This document shows, piece by piece, positions 1 to 11,305 of a DNA stretch of 64,000 nt. The translations under genes were made by a program, and so were the position numbers. How positions within the stretch are numbered: position 1 is the stretch's first letter; each line of letters opens with the position of its first letter. The DNA lies in contig BJKQ01000027.1 in NCBI GenBank assembly GCA_006538405.1, positions 122,656-186,655 of the forward strand. Reading direction: 5' to 3'. The notes under the pieces were generated by a model, which was not told the origin of the DNA, searched no databases, and was given only the letters and a program-made list of their open reading frames with translations. The DNA is from Hansfordia pulvinata (Eukaryota; Ascomycota; Sordariomycetes; Xylariales).

Positions 1-284
1 TTGGCGCCGTCGGTGTTGGCACCAATGGTTATGGGCTGGTAGTTGGCGGAGGTGCTGCTGGCCGGACGATCGTGGTCGATGCGGGAGCGGTTGAGGAAGC
101 CGGAGAGCCCGCTCGTGTTTGCGCTGGCGGTGTGAGCGTCGCGGGCGGAGTGGCCGTCGTGCGAGACGGCGGCGCGGGCAAAGGCGGAAGACTCCTGGTG
201 GCGCCACTGGCTGGCCGAGGCGTGGGGGTTGGAGGCGTCACCAGTGGACGGGTCACGGTGGTTGAGGTGCGGGCGGTCGGCCAT
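1..284 (-). CDS. 5' end of an unidentified gene, cut by the left window edge
   Basis: An open frame runs from an ATG at 284 leftward off the window, giving 94 N-terminal residues with no stop. The start is MADRPHLNHRDPSTGDAS and the rest is rich in Ser, Ala, His and Arg, so it looks like a disordered N-terminus. Third codon positions are strongly GC, as in the neighbouring genes, while the other open frames here look like shadows. I do not recognise the family and no domain is visible. The gene's promoter would lie to the right, in 285-2744. It could be a first exon with an intron just outside the window. That the frame is coding is an inference from codon bias and the clean ATG. Confidence 0.5.
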   Translation of the reverse strand, partial: MADRPHLNHRDPSTGDASNPHASASQWRHQESSAFARAAVSHDGHSARDAHTASANTSGLSGFLNRSRIDHDRPASSTSANYQPITIGANTDGA

Positions 285-2744
285 TGTGGCGTGGGCCGGG
301 ATTGTTACGGCGAGTGACCGCGCGCGCGAGGTGGTTGCTTCTCGCTTGCCAGTAGGGGTCGGAGAGGAAGCTGGAGCTGGAGCTGGAGCTGGAGCCGAGA
401 TACAGCTGGATGTGGAACGGTAACGTAGCCGTGGCTTGGGCTGAGGAGCGGAGGGGGATGGAGGGCGGAGGCTGGGTGGGAAAGGAGGAGAGAGGGTGGA
501 GGGCGAACAAAGGACAAGGCCAAGCCGGACGGGAGATTCGAGGTCAAGGTCAAGGTCGAGGCCGAGGTCGAGGCCGGGCAGGTGCGATGGAGGTTAAAAG
601 GGGGGGCCCGGGGGAGTCCTGGCGGTTGCCCAATAGGGTTCTACTCGTCTCGTCTCGTACGTGCGTACGTACGTATCCAACTTGAGGTGAAGGAAGGCAC
701 GGAGCCCGCGCGCGCGTTGCCGAGTGATGGAAGGTGCAGCACGGGTGCCTGTCCCGGCTCAGCCCCGGTTCCAGCTTCCCAGGCTCTCAGTGGTCTCCGA
801 CACTGCAAACTTGCCTTCACTCATCATGCCATTTTTCCAGCTGGTAGGATGAATATCCCCATTCAGGCATTCCAGTTATCTACGTACATATCACCATTGT
901 CAAGTGTTGGTTTCCTTTCTGCAATGCCAGTACCTCGTCGAACGGGCGTCGGAATAGGTACGAGCACAGGACCCGTCAGATCTGGCACCACCGCCACTCC
1001 CAACGTGGTAATAGCGATCGTCTGGTCTCTCATCAGTGCCTTGCTGACCATGGGCAGCTTCTCCACTGGTCGAGCCGAACGTGAAATACAAGGGGCATCA
1101 TTGGCGCGCCAGCAGCTCCAAGTCAGGCCCAGCGATCTCACATCTGTTCTGCGAATCGAAGCCAACAGCGAGCAGGAAAACTAGGCCGACTTGAAATCCT
1201 CGCGCAACAAAAAGGACGAAAATCCGGGAAGAAGCCCTGCGATCAAGAGAGGGAAGCGGGCCCATGACTGTGACAGCATTGCCCTGCTGTGGCTATCGGA
1301 CGGGCCCCAGATCGACCGGCTAGCTTGGCCGCTAAGTCCAGAGGTGACCAGCTGAAGGGAGGGCCAGCGTGGGCCATTTTCCTCTCATTTTCCTGCCCCC
1401 CATTCGCCAGTCACGTCAGCTTCCGGCGTGAGCCACACTGCGGTACCGCGGACTCGGATTCGCTCCCCACGGCACAAAGCGCAACGCAGCTGGATGGGCA
1501 CAGGGGGAAAAGCCACTATTGACGCGATCCGAGACGTGGCCCCCCAGCGGCGCGGAGGCGGTGCTTTGTCAAACCTGCACGAGTAAGCAGGTTATTGTCA
1601 TCCCAAACCCTTGAACACGTATGTGAGTGAGTCTCTGAAAGCCTGCCCGTAAGCCGCATGCGCTGGTGGCTTCCGGTGGCACGGCAAACGAGAGGGAATC
1701 AGGGCAGTGCCGGGAAGAAGGGGGGGCAATTGACAGATGGTCCGAAACCCCCGCCGGGGAGCAGGGAGGCAGCCGATGGCCAGGTCATATATGTTCTTCG
1801 GATTGGAGTGTGACAACACAGACGAGATGCCGCACTTCCGGACACAGCATGCGACGTTGGGCGCACCTTGACAAGACGTGCTGCTAAACAGACAGACAGA
1901 TGTAACTACACAATTCGCATCGGCGAAGCCCGCCAGACACCATGCGCCCTAGATGAGACAGGGGGCCCCTACTAATTCGCGAGTCAAGCCCAGTCCGATG
2001 GCTGCGTGGGGCTGAGACTCGGGGCGACAGAAGGGGTCACGATCCCGGATGACATTGGCTGGTGTCAGGCCAGGTTTCAGACAGTCGTATGTACGCGCAG
2101 GCGTAAAGTGCGGCCCCTCTCGTAAATTGCGGGCCGTGAAATGTCGGCGGTGACAATTCTTTGTCTGTCTGCGGGCGCTGTGCAAGTTGGTGGTAGCCAG
2201 AAACGTAATCCTGGATCTCAGACCGGTCGTTGGTAGGGCAACAGCGCCGCCGACCGAATCACTAGTACAAGCTCGGGCGCAGAGGCGGTAACGCGGCGAG
2301 AGAAGGGACAGTCTACTACGTGTGCCAAGCCGACACACAGATCGGCTCCACCACGACCGTTGGGTAATACGAGTAGTAACAATAACCGACAAGACCGCTT
2401 GCTTTACATTGCCCACCATCACATCCGGACGAGTCAAGTTCTCGAACCCGTCCAACGGGGCGGTCATGGACGAGATGTCGGGGCCCACGAGGCCTAAGTG
2501 CTCGTGCTCAATCCCGGGCTGCTTCTATCGGATAGGTCGTACAAGTTTCCTTTCTTCTTCATTATATATATACACAAGTAGATCAAACAGTGCTGGTATA
2601 CATGTAGGTGGTTGAGTAGGTACCTGAGGTAGGTATGTAGGTGCGCGGTAGACGAGGGGCGCGGTTCCGCTTGACCCGGGAGAACCCTTCTTTCATATCC
2701 GACGCTGACGCCCGACGGAGAGAGAGTGAGGGCGCGGCTCACGC
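285..2744. other. Intergenic region with simple repeats
   Basis: No convincing gene. It contains the upstream region of the left-edge gene and the 3' flank of the rhomboid gene. Visible structure: a GGAGCT hexamer repeat at about 369-395, an AGGTCA/AGGTCG-type repeat at about 539-577, an ACGT-rich stretch at 657-676, and TACCTA/GGTACC motifs at 2617-2640. The longest open frame (582-1184, +) has no family resemblance and mixed codon usage, so it was not called. Confidence 0.6.
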
Positions 2745-4727
2745 TCACCGCTCCCGCACGGTGGCGCGGTGTACGGTGACCCAGCCGTCGGTGGCGGAGG
2801 CGGGCAGCGGGGCCCGGGCGGAGGTGGCGGCGGCCCCGTGGTCGGCCATACCGAGGCCCCGCATGCGCTCGGCGCGGAGACGGGCGCGGCTCTCGAGGCG
2901 GCGCTCGATCAGGTGCATGCCGGCGGCGCCGGCGGCCATGCCCCAGACGTGGGCGGCGACGTCGGTGTCGCCGCCGCCGCCGCGGCGGCCGGCGCGGCGG
3001 GGGAAGAGGAAGCGGGCGTGCAGGCCGGCGAGGAGGGCGATGAAGGCCAGGCCCTGGGGGGCCATGACGGGCTCGGGCGGGTAGCCGAAGAAGCGGAACT
3101 CGTCGTAGCGGTGGGCCCAGAAGTAGGCGACCATGAGGCCGAGGGCGGCGCCCGAGGCGCCCTTGGTGGTGGCGTGGAAGGCGCCGCGCAGCACCAGGTT
3201 GGCCAGGCTGCCCATGAAGCCGACGGCGCCGCAGGCCAGGTAGAGGGCGACGAGGTTGGCGCGGCCGACCTCGTCGTGCAGGCGGGTGCCGAAGGCCCAG
3301 ATGGCGACGGCGTTGAGGGCGAGGTGGGACAGGTCCGAGTGCGAGAAGGAGGCGCCGAGCAGCGACAGGGCGCGCGGCGTGGCCGGGACGACGAGCAGGA
3401 ACCGGTTGCACCAGGCCCAGCAGGGCGGGGCCTTCCAGGCCAGGAACGCGGCGACGTTGACGCCGACGAGCGCCAGCACCGTCGCCGCGGCCGGCGGCAC
3501 GTCGGGGAACAGGCGGTCCGCGGCCCGGGGCGGGCTGTACGCGGTGGCGGCGGCGGCGCCCGCCGCGCACACCGCGGCGGTGAGCAGGAGCGAGGGCCAC
3601 AGGCGCTGCCAGGCCGTCATCTCGGGCGGCGCGTCCAGGTCCGACGTCGCCCGCTCGGCGTACCCCTGGGCCCACGCGGCCACCGCGTTGGGCGGCCGGG
3701 CCTCCGTCGTCGTCGTCGACAGCGGCCCCGCGTTCTGCCTCGCCATCTCCTCCTCGTACCGGGCCCGCTCCTCTTCGACCCGCTTCTCCTCGGCCTCGCG
3801 CTTGGCGATGTTCCTGGCCCGGATGCGGTCGAAGCTGCTCTCGCCGTAGGGCGAGTCGTCGCCAGGCCTCGCGGGGAGTCGCCCGGTCGGCGCGGCGGTT
3901 TCGTCGGCTCCCTCCCTCTCCTGCTCGGCCGCGGGTCCGGTCGTCGCGGGGGCCTTGGACTGGCTGCGGGGGAGGTTCTTGCCGGGCTTTGCCGTCATTT
4001 TCGTTTTCGTTGCTGTCGTCGTCGTAGTCGTCATCGGCGGCGGCTCGGGCTGCGCGTCGGCTTGGCCCTCCTCCTCCGGGTCGCCCTCCTCGAGGATCTT
4101 GAGCTCGTCCTCGGCCCGGAGGCCGGCGTTGAGGACCTCGTCGGCGGGGACGTGCTCGCGCAGGTACTTGAGGGCGCTCGCCTTGTCCTTGGAGAGGAAG
4201 CGGGCGGTGTTCTGCTGTAGGCTGGGGTCGTCGAGGGTGCCGGCCACGCGGCGGCCGTGGATGATCCTGAGGAGCTGGTTGGCCGAGGCGGCGGACAGGC
4301 GGGCGTCGAAGAGGCGGTCGGCCTCGCTCTGGTCGAGGTCGGACTTGCGGAAGGCGAGGCCGTCGGCGTCCTGGTAGTCCTTGGGCAGCGTGTTGTAGTC
4401 GGTGATGGGCCGGAAGCGGAAGAGGGAGCGGGACTGGATGCTGGGTGGGAGGGCGCGGCGAGCGGCGGCCAGCAGCGGCGGCGGCGACTGGGCGAGGGCG
4501 TCACGGCCGTGGGGCGCGGGACGGCGCAGTTGCGGGCGGGCGGGGCCGGCGGCGGAGGGACATGTCGAGGAGGCGGCGGCGGCGGCGGCGGAGAAGCAGC
4601 GGCTGCCGCCGGGCGCGCGCAAGAGGAGCGGCGGGTGAGAGGAGCGGAGCGCCGCTCGAAGGCCGAGGCGGGCGCAGCCGGAGGGCGGGACGAAGGGGAC
4701 GATATTCATGGCCGCGTCCTCATGCAC
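2745..4727 (-). CDS. Rhomboid-family intramembrane serine protease, mitochondrial type
   Basis: A 660-residue single-exon protein. The N-terminus is rich in Arg, Ala and Ser without acids, as in a mitochondrial presequence; an alternative start at Met7 is equally good. Residues about 105-200 form a conserved-looking soluble region, 220-345 is low complexity with an acidic/basic coiled stretch (300-330), and 375-605 is the rhomboid domain with several hydrophobic helices. Catalytic features are present: the HxxxxHxxxN signature (His463, His468, Asn472), the GASG nucleophile loop with Ser525, and the catalytic His593 in AAHVWG. By family knowledge it cleaves transmembrane segments within the inner mitochondrial membrane (Pcp1/PARL type). 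The organelle assignment is inferred from the N-terminus. All catalytic residues are intact, so it should be active. Its physiological substrate cannot be told from sequence. Confidence 0.88.
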   Translation of the reverse strand: MHEDAAMNIVPFVPPSGCARLGLRAALRSSHPPLLLRAPGGSRCFSAAAAAASSTCPSAAGPARPQLRRPAPHGRDALAQSPPPLLAAARRALPPSIQSRSLFRFRPITDYNTLPKDYQDADGLAFRKSDLDQSEADRLFDARLSAASANQLLRIIHGRRVAGTLDDPSLQQNTARFLSKDKASALKYLREHVPADEVLNAGLRAEDELKILEEGDPEEEGQADAQPEPPPMTTTTTTATKTKMTAKPGKNLPRSQSKAPATTGPAAEQEREGADETAAPTGRLPARPGDDSPYGESSFDRIRARNIAKREAEEKRVEEERARYEEEMARQNAGPLSTTTTEARPPNAVAAWAQGYAERATSDLDAPPEMTAWQRLWPSLLLTAAVCAAGAAAATAYSPPRAADRLFPDVPPAAATVLALVGVNVAAFLAWKAPPCWAWCNRFLLVVPATPRALSLLGASFSHSDLSHLALNAVAIWAFGTRLHDEVGRANLVALYLACGAVGFMGSLANLVLRGAFHATTKGASGAALGLMVAYFWAHRYDEFRFFGYPPEPVMAPQGLAFIALLAGLHARFLFPRRAGRRGGGGDTDVAAHVWGMAAGAAGMHLIERRLESRARLRAERMRGLGMADHGAAATSARAPLPASATDGWVTVHRATVRER

Positions 4728-6299
4728 ATCATGTCCCGGTCAGGGCCCGAAGTCAGGAGATCTGCGGGCAGGTGAAGCGCGCAAAGGTCGGGGGGACTCA
4801 AAAGGAGAGGAGGCGCGGCGGCGGCGGCGGCCGGGTTGATGGTGTGACGACGTCCAGTGTGCAGCAGCAGGGCGGAGCGCGACCGCGACCAGCCGCACGG
4901 CGGGCGGCCGTGGGTGGAATTTTCTGGGCGGCGATGCGCCGGCTGGCCGAGGCTGACAGCCGAGCACCACGGCCCGGCAGTCCCGGTCTCAATGGGCTAA
5001 CTTGGGTCTAAAGTCCAGTGTGGCCCACAGCGCGCACGGGTACCTGGGGCCCAGCAGGGAAGCCTCAGCTACAGTGGGGGGTTTACCGCCTAAAGCCCCT
5101 GTAAGGTCGGCAGCTTACAGCACTGGACATGCACCTGTCTGGCTGGAGGTCTTTGCTTTGCCTCTACGTGCGTTTAACAGCCTGTTCCTGTTGTGCGACT
5201 ATTGACAAAGCCATTTCCTGCCAAGTTCTAATCAGAGTGTTTTTGTGTTGCCAAGTTCCACCTTTATTGCTGAAGTATACATAGGTAGTCAGAGTGATTT
5301 GATTACAACCTTTATGATATGCACGTGCACTGCGGTTACTGCTCGTTGCCACGGACGACTCTCGAGTCTTAGGACAATCAGGTTGAGCTGAAGGTATCGC
5401 CTGGGCAGGCAATATCACGAGGCTCCGTCGCCATTTGATGCAAGCAGTAAAGAATTATCTACATGGTGCCGTCCAGTGTTGCCAGCTAGACTCTATAATA
5501 GGTGACCTGGAAACACAGATACACGAAGGTTAGAGCGGGGAGGGGGGGAAGCCGTCATGCCTCTCGTGTGTTTAGCAGCACTATTTCCAGCAGCGACCTG
5601 ACACAGGCCTATCCGCCTTGTCTCTATTCTTAGCCGGTCAACGTTCAAGCCTCCGGTGCGGGCGGAGCAATCTCGGCTGGCCTTGCGATCCGCCACGGCG
5701 GGTTACCGCCATGTGCGACGAGCCCCTGGCTCCGGCTCATTATAGTCGATACCCGACGGAAGTCTCTCAGAGTGTCTGATTTGTCTGGGGCAGGCACCTG
5801 CGGCCATGACAGGCAGTACGTGCGGGACGTGTATAAAACAGCTCGAAGCCGCCCAAGTTACCCAAGGGCTTGCACTATGAAAATTCCTCGAGGGGAAGCA
5901 ATATCAAGCAGGTGAGCAGGTGAAGAGTATTTGTGATTACCATGCCGAAAAAAAGGCAAGGGGTTTAGGGGGGGTATCGTATCTATCTCTCAAGATGCAG
6001 TAATAATAAAGAAGGCCCGTTATGTGAACAGTGTGCGCTTGGCAGAAAAAGCAAGCAGCACTTATGAAAATGAAGAAGAAGAAAAACCCCCTAGAGACGA
6101 TGATTATATGCGCCTTTTCCCGAAGAAGACCAAAATCAAAACGCTGATTCGCTCGGGAGCACATGCAATCCCTTTGTGATGCCGCCTGGAAATTGTGCAA
6201 ATGACCAACTCCTCTATTTCCCAATGCCGTTTGGTCGCCTCTTATTTTCGTCGTAAATTCTCCCAGTCGAGGCGAGTGTGTTGTTGATTATGAACTTCT

Positions 6300-6365
<66 letters not shown>

Positions 6366-6412
6366 CTGCCCTCCCCCATCCCCAAGCGCCCTCCGTTCCC
6401 TCCCAGAGACCG
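4728..6412. other. Intergenic region: rhomboid promoter and 3' flank of the membrane-protein gene
   Basis: No gene recognised. The part next to 4728 is GC-rich and purine-biased and probably carries the 5' leader of the rhomboid gene. From about 5100 to 6300 the DNA is more AT-rich, typical of untranslated flanks. It ends in a long CA microsatellite. Confidence 0.6.
6301..6360. repeat. (CA)30 microsatellite
   Basis: Sixty bases of uninterrupted CA lie about 50 bases downstream of the probable stop (6413-6415) of the membrane-protein gene. If the frame of the upper exon is followed without correcting a one-base deletion near 6.65 kb, this tract is translated as a Cys-Val repeat, which is almost certainly an artefact. 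Confidence 0.97.
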
Positions 6413-8243
6413 TCACCACCCGTGATGCGAGTACGAGTGCTGCGACTTGGAATCCGACAGAGGCCAAGAGCCGCCGCCGCCGCCGCCTTGGTCCATGGCC
6501 ATGGCGGGCGGAAGGCGTCGCATCGTGGGCATGATGGCCATCTTGACGTCGAGGGGCACCTTGGCGTTGAAGTCGAGGTCCGGCGCCGGGAGCTCCTCGG
6601 CCGGGAAAGAGCAGGCCGGCTCCGGCGGAGGGGGAGGGGAGGCCGTGGGGAGTAGTGCTGTGAGAGCTGCGAGGAATAATGCTGTGAGGGCTGTGGGGAG
6701 TAGTGCTGTTGTGGGGGCGGCTGCGGGGAGGAGTAGTGCTGTTGTGAGGGCGGCGGCGGCGGCGGAGGCGGGCTCGGGCTCGAGATGGGGCTCGCGACGG
6801 GCGACGACAAGTCGGCGGCCCACGCGGGCGGCAGGGCGTTCTGCAGAGACCGGGCCTCCTCGGTCAGGGGCGCCGGGCGGTCCTGCTGCTGCTTGTAGTG
6901 GAGGTCGTCGCGGCTCTTCTGCTGCTGCTGCTGCTGTTGATCCTCGTGGGGCTGATGGTGGTGGTGGTGGTGGCTGTACGCCGCCGCCTTCTGGTGTGCG
7001 CAGCACTGGTGGTGGTGGTGGTGGGAGGAAGCCGGGGGCAGCATCTCGGTCGCCCCCGTCGCCGGGGACCAGTCGTCGCCGCCGCGCGACTTGACGCTGG
7101 CGGAGCCCATGCTCGTCGGCGCCCTGCTGCTCAGCTTGCTGCTCAGGTTCCACGACGCTAGGCCGCGCTGGTGCTCATAGTAGGCGCCCCCGCCGTTCGT
7201 GCTGTTGCTGCCGTTGTTGTTGTTGTACGTGGTGTGGTGATCGCGCCGCTGGTAGTGGTGGTCCGCCTCGATCTGCTCCCGCCGCCGCCGCCGCTGCCAG
7301 AAGAAGAACATGACGGTCCCGATGATGCCGCACACGACCAGCAGCGACCCGATGGCGATGCCCGCCGCCGCGCCCGGCGTCATCCCGTTGGCCATGTTGC
7401 TGCTGCTGCTGCTGCTGCTGCCGCCGGCCGTTGCCGCAGTCTCCATCGGCGTCGCGCTCGCAAGCTGTACATCTTGGGCTTGGGGCTGTTGCTTGTTTAG
7501 TCCCCATGTGTGATCTTTCTATGGCCCAGCCACAGGAATGAGAAGATTGGGAGAGAGAGAGGGGGGGGGGGGGGGGGGGGGTAAAAGAGACTCACGTTGG
7601 TATGCTGGGCCGCCAGGTGCTCAATGTCGGTCGTCTGGAAGCGCACCTGCACGCCGTACGCGTTGACGCCGCCCGCGAGCCCCGACGACGTCGTCACCGT
7701 CGTCTTGCCCCCGGAGATCTCCGTCACCTCCCACATGGTCGACGACGACGACGAGTCGACCTTCTCCACGCACGCCATCTCCATCTCCCACGCGTACAGC
7801 GGCGCCGTCTGGCACTGGAACTCGCGCTGCCTGTTGTCCTCGGTCGGTCTCGGGTTAGCCGGCGTCCCTATTCTTTGTCTTCCTTTTCCACCTCTCTCTC
7901 TCTGGAGGACTGTCACTGTTGTAACGGGATCGGATCACCCCGTGAACAAAACAACGCAAGAGGGAAAGACTCACGTGGGGCAGCACGTCTGCGTCGTCTC
8001 GGTCGCCGCGCCAGCCGTGTTGACGTCGCTGCAGGCGGCCGTGTAGCCCGAGGGGCAGATGGCCGGCGAGTAGTACGACTCGGCGGGCCTGCCGTCGCCG
8101 CAGTTCTGCGCGGCGATCGGCCCCTGCTGCAGGTAGTAGGTGCCCTTCTCTTGCGTGTCCACCTTGTACACCTGGTCGTACTGCTCGCGGCACTCGTCCA
8201 GCAGCCCCGGCGAAGCCGTCAGCGGCCCCAGCGGGGTCGGCAT
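6413..8243 (-). CDS. Single-pass membrane protein with Cys-containing outer domain and His/Gln/Pro-rich tail
   Basis: Three exons: 8243-7975, 7830-7596 and 7485-6413. Both donors are GTGAGT, and the splices restore the frame at CCPT/QREFQC and at AAQHTN/PQAQ. The first ~165 residues carry spaced cysteines (CREQ, NCGDG, CPSGYTAAC, TCCP, FQC, MAC), a pattern I know from a large family of uncharacterised Sordariomycete membrane proteins. A Ser/Ala-rich stalk is followed by one hydrophobic segment (about residues 205-231), five arginines, and a long cytosolic tail with His, Gln and Pro runs. There is no classical signal peptide; the single segment would act as signal anchor. A one-base deletion between about 6620 and 6650 breaks the frame: downstream, the frame containing AELPAPDLDF-like sequence is the coding one and stops at 6413. 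With that base the product is about 525 residues. A sensor role is only an inference. Confidence 0.72.
7561..7581. repeat. G21 homopolymer inside intron 2 of the membrane-protein gene
   Basis: Twenty-one Gs on the + strand read as a C tract on the coding strand, shortly after the 5' splice site (donor at 7595-7590), and are followed by a TC repeat. The length is likely to be unstable and error-prone in assembly. Confidence 0.95.
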
Positions 8244-8930
8244 GGCTTCCGGAGAGAAGAGGAGGGGGGGAGGCGGGTGGACTTTGGTAGATGTCTCTGT
8301 TGTGGTGGTGATCTGATCTGATCTGCGAATGATTCGAGACCGCCGCGATGGGGGTGCCGAGGGGCGTTGGCCGCTCGCTCGCTTTGGGCGGCCCTTCTTT
8401 TTTTTTTTTTTTTTGTAATCTCTCGTGTCTTTTCGCCGCTTGCGTTGACTCTTCTCGTCGGTTCAGTCTGATCCGGGCCGGGGACCGGCGGGTGTTATCG
8501 TCTCCGTCGCGGTCGTTGTTCGCGGCCGCTGGCGGACATTCTGTGCCGCGTGTCCTGGTGTCGCCGAGCGAGGGTGGTCGTGAGAGACCGACAGCCGTGT
8601 GAGAGGAGGGGGGGTGGAGGGGGTAGCGTTGGGGCCAGGGGCAGGGAATTAGAGAGGTGCGAGTTGAGAGAGCGATAGAGAGCGATGGAGAGAAAGAGAA
8701 AGAAGGATTGTCACCACCACGAACCACGAACCACGAGCCACCAGCACCAGCACCACCGAGCCAGCAAGCGCATGACCTGCCCCAGAGACAGACCGACGAG
8801 CCAGGGAGTGAATCTGGTGTCTTGGGTCTTGCCTTGGGGCACAGTCGAGCCCCGGCCTCCTCTCCCTCCCCCCCCCCCCCCCCCGGTCCGCCGCCGAACA
8901 TTGGGTGCGCCAGCGACCAGACCAGCGGCG

Positions 8931-8955
8931 GCAACGCAACGCAACGCAACGCAAC
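8931..8955. repeat. AACGC pentanucleotide repeat
   Basis: About five consecutive copies of a CAACG-type pentamer, in the probable promoter or leader of the membrane-protein gene. Confidence 0.9.
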
Positions 8956-9594
8956 CAAGCCCCGGTGGCCCCGTCCTGGCGGAGGCGAGCAGGGGCCGCC
9001 CGGACCAGGACCAGGAGGGGGCCGGACAGGGGGGCCCGGGCAGGGGCCGGCTCCTTCATCTCAGCACCTTCGCCCTCGGCTAAACCGCATGCAGCCCTAC
9101 GCCGTCGAGTCCACTGAGCTCGCCTCCCAGACTGCGACCTTCCCTCCCCCCCCCTGGCCAGCCGCCTCCTCTCTGTCCCGTCCTGGCCTGTCGAGGCGGC
9201 TTGTCGTTGGTGGGTGATGTGCTGGTGGAGGAGGAGGAGGATGGAGAGACCGGGACCGATCCTGCCCTGGACGTGTCACTGAGAGACGGGAGGGGGGCTA
9301 TACTCCGTAGAGCAGAAATCTCAAGAGGAAACGGAAGATGCCGCTCTATCCCAACACGCCTCAGCAACTGCCAAGGCTGGCTCGCATGCAAGTCAGGTTG
9401 ACATTGCGAAGTATGTAGTTTGCTCGCACAGAGGGAAGCACGGTTCGAATGCTCGCCACGGCACGACCAAGGACCAAACCCTGGGCCTCGCCTGGCCTTG
9501 CCTGGCCCTATACTCAATGCAGCCGTGGCACCGACTGACAGGCGCACCGTCCAACGGGAACGCCACTCCCGACCGATGGTTAGGATAGCGATGA

Positions 9595-9631
9595 CAATAA
9601 TAATAATAATATTTTAATAATAATAATAACA
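9595..9631. repeat. TAA trinucleotide repeat
   Basis: AATAATAATAATAATATTTT followed by further TAA units. Intergenic simple repeat. Confidence 0.9.
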
Positions 9632-11305
9632 ACATGACCGTTGATGAGACAAATATTGGACATGGCGGCGCTGTCCACGAGTGCGCGGCTTCTCGAGCGC
9701 ACCTCCCGCCCACAGCACCCCAGAGAGGTGAGAGCCTAGCCGCACCACCACCACCACCTCCAAGAAGGGAAACCAATACTGCTCCCACAGGTGGGTCGGG
9801 CCGGGGCTACGAGGCTGAAGAGGGCCGCGAGGGTCTTGGGCCGCGACGGCCGGCAGAAGGACAAGGAAAACCGGGGGGCTCGAGCCGTGGTTGGCATCAG
9901 GATGGGGCAGACATCGTGTGCAGATGCCCCCAGGTCTTGCCCAATCGCTTATGTACTATTCGTACACCTCCGTGCTTAGAGGCAATACCCATCGACTTCC
10001 CCAGAGTCCTCGGACCGAAGCTTGAACAGCTCTTGAAAGTAGTTTGGATTTCAGTCCCTTTGGCGAGTCAGGACTGGTAGCCGCAAAAAACAGACGAATG
10101 CTGCCAAAGAGCCTCGGCTCGCAGATGGACCAAGCAAGGAACGTCAACGGCCACCCACCCTCACTCCTTGGCAAGCCGGATACTATGTGTCTGTCCAGCC
10201 TGAACACAATGTCTCATCATTCACCACCACCACGCTCTTCCGACGGCCCTGGCGTCACGGCAGTCCTGCTCCGATGGACAGGGGTCTTGGTCCTCCACCC
10301 CACGCCCGTCCAGCTGGGCCCCGTTCAAAAATAGCAGCCGACAGAGCCAATGGCTGGGGAGCAACACACCAGCCGGCCGGAAATGGTCCGTCCATTCGCC
10401 CTCGCGCCGCAAGGTCCACACGCCTAGACCAAGACGCCCCTGCGCCCGCCGGCCCTGCCTGCCTGCCAATGCTATGCCGTGCGTGGCAAAGTCCACGTCC
10501 GTGTCTATACTCGTAAAACTCGACACACAATCGTTCCATCACTGGCCGAATTCGCGTATGTTTCGGTCCGCAGTCGTCGTCGTCAAGAACTTGCCGTCAC
10601 CTCGACAAGTCTTGAGTGCGAGTATTCCCGAGGAACCGCTGCGGAGTCCGTCCTCCAACACGCAGCAGGGCCGACGATCCCCATTCTCATCTTCCGCAGC
10701 ACGCAGGCCTTGATCGAACCGTGTGACACTCTTGCGACACGGCCCTTCGCTCCACCTCAGGGTCGCCAATCCTGACTTCACCAGGATGCTAGATTGTCAT
10801 CGTCTCAGCGCGTCGCCTCACAAGGCGGCCTCCGCAGCCAGGCCCATATCAAATCATGCACTCACCCCGCCGTGCTCGCCTTAGCTGAGATCGGCTTCCC
10901 CATGTACGGATATGTAGCTGTGACAGGTACCGCAAGCTGAACCCAGTCAGTGTGTCTACTCGTGTGTCATGTCTTCGCTTCGGGACCTCCCTGCTTGTAA
11001 GATTTGCCGCATTCTTTCGACATACTGAACCCGAGGTCGATCCGCCCCAGTACTGTCTTGGCCAATGAACATATTGAATTGTCGGTCCTCGAGAAACAGC
11101 CTCTCATGTTTCATGTTTGAAAAGGGTAACCTTGAACTGTGTTTATCCAGATTCCGAAAACGCACGCTCCGGTTTCTCTCGGACAAGTCACTGTAATTCC
11201 TCTGTCCGTCATATCAGGCGCATCAATGCCACGTTGCAACTGTTGAATTCAATTCTGAGATCGTCAAACAACCGTTTCGCCTCCTCCCGAGGGGAACGAA
11301 ACTCT

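Larger units (their letters stand above)
8244..11305. other. Intergenic region: promoter of the membrane-protein gene and 3' flank of the peptidase gene
   Basis: No gene recognised in 3 kb. The part to about 9300 is rich in homopolymers and short tandem repeats (T17 at 8398-8414, C17 at 8868-8884, an AACGC repeat at 8931-8955, GATCT repeats near 8308), as expected of a long fungal promoter and leader. The rest, to 11305, shows only short shadow frames and a TAA repeat at 9595-9631. Confidence 0.6.

Noticed and set aside
582..1184. 200-codon open frame
   Set aside because: Mixed codon use, no domain, spans simple repeats and AT-richer DNA.
2769..4220. 483-codon open frame opposite the rhomboid gene
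   Set aside because: Gly/Ala/Val-rich antisense shadow of a GC-rich gene; no domain, while the other strand has a full catalytic rhomboid domain.
6213..6412. Cys-Val repeat tail of the membrane protein
   Set aside because: Produced by an uncorrected one-base deletion followed by a CA microsatellite.
9438..9460. GGTTCGAATGC resembling a tRNA B box
   Set aside because: The flanking bases do not form a T-arm stem and no matching A box or acceptor stem is present.
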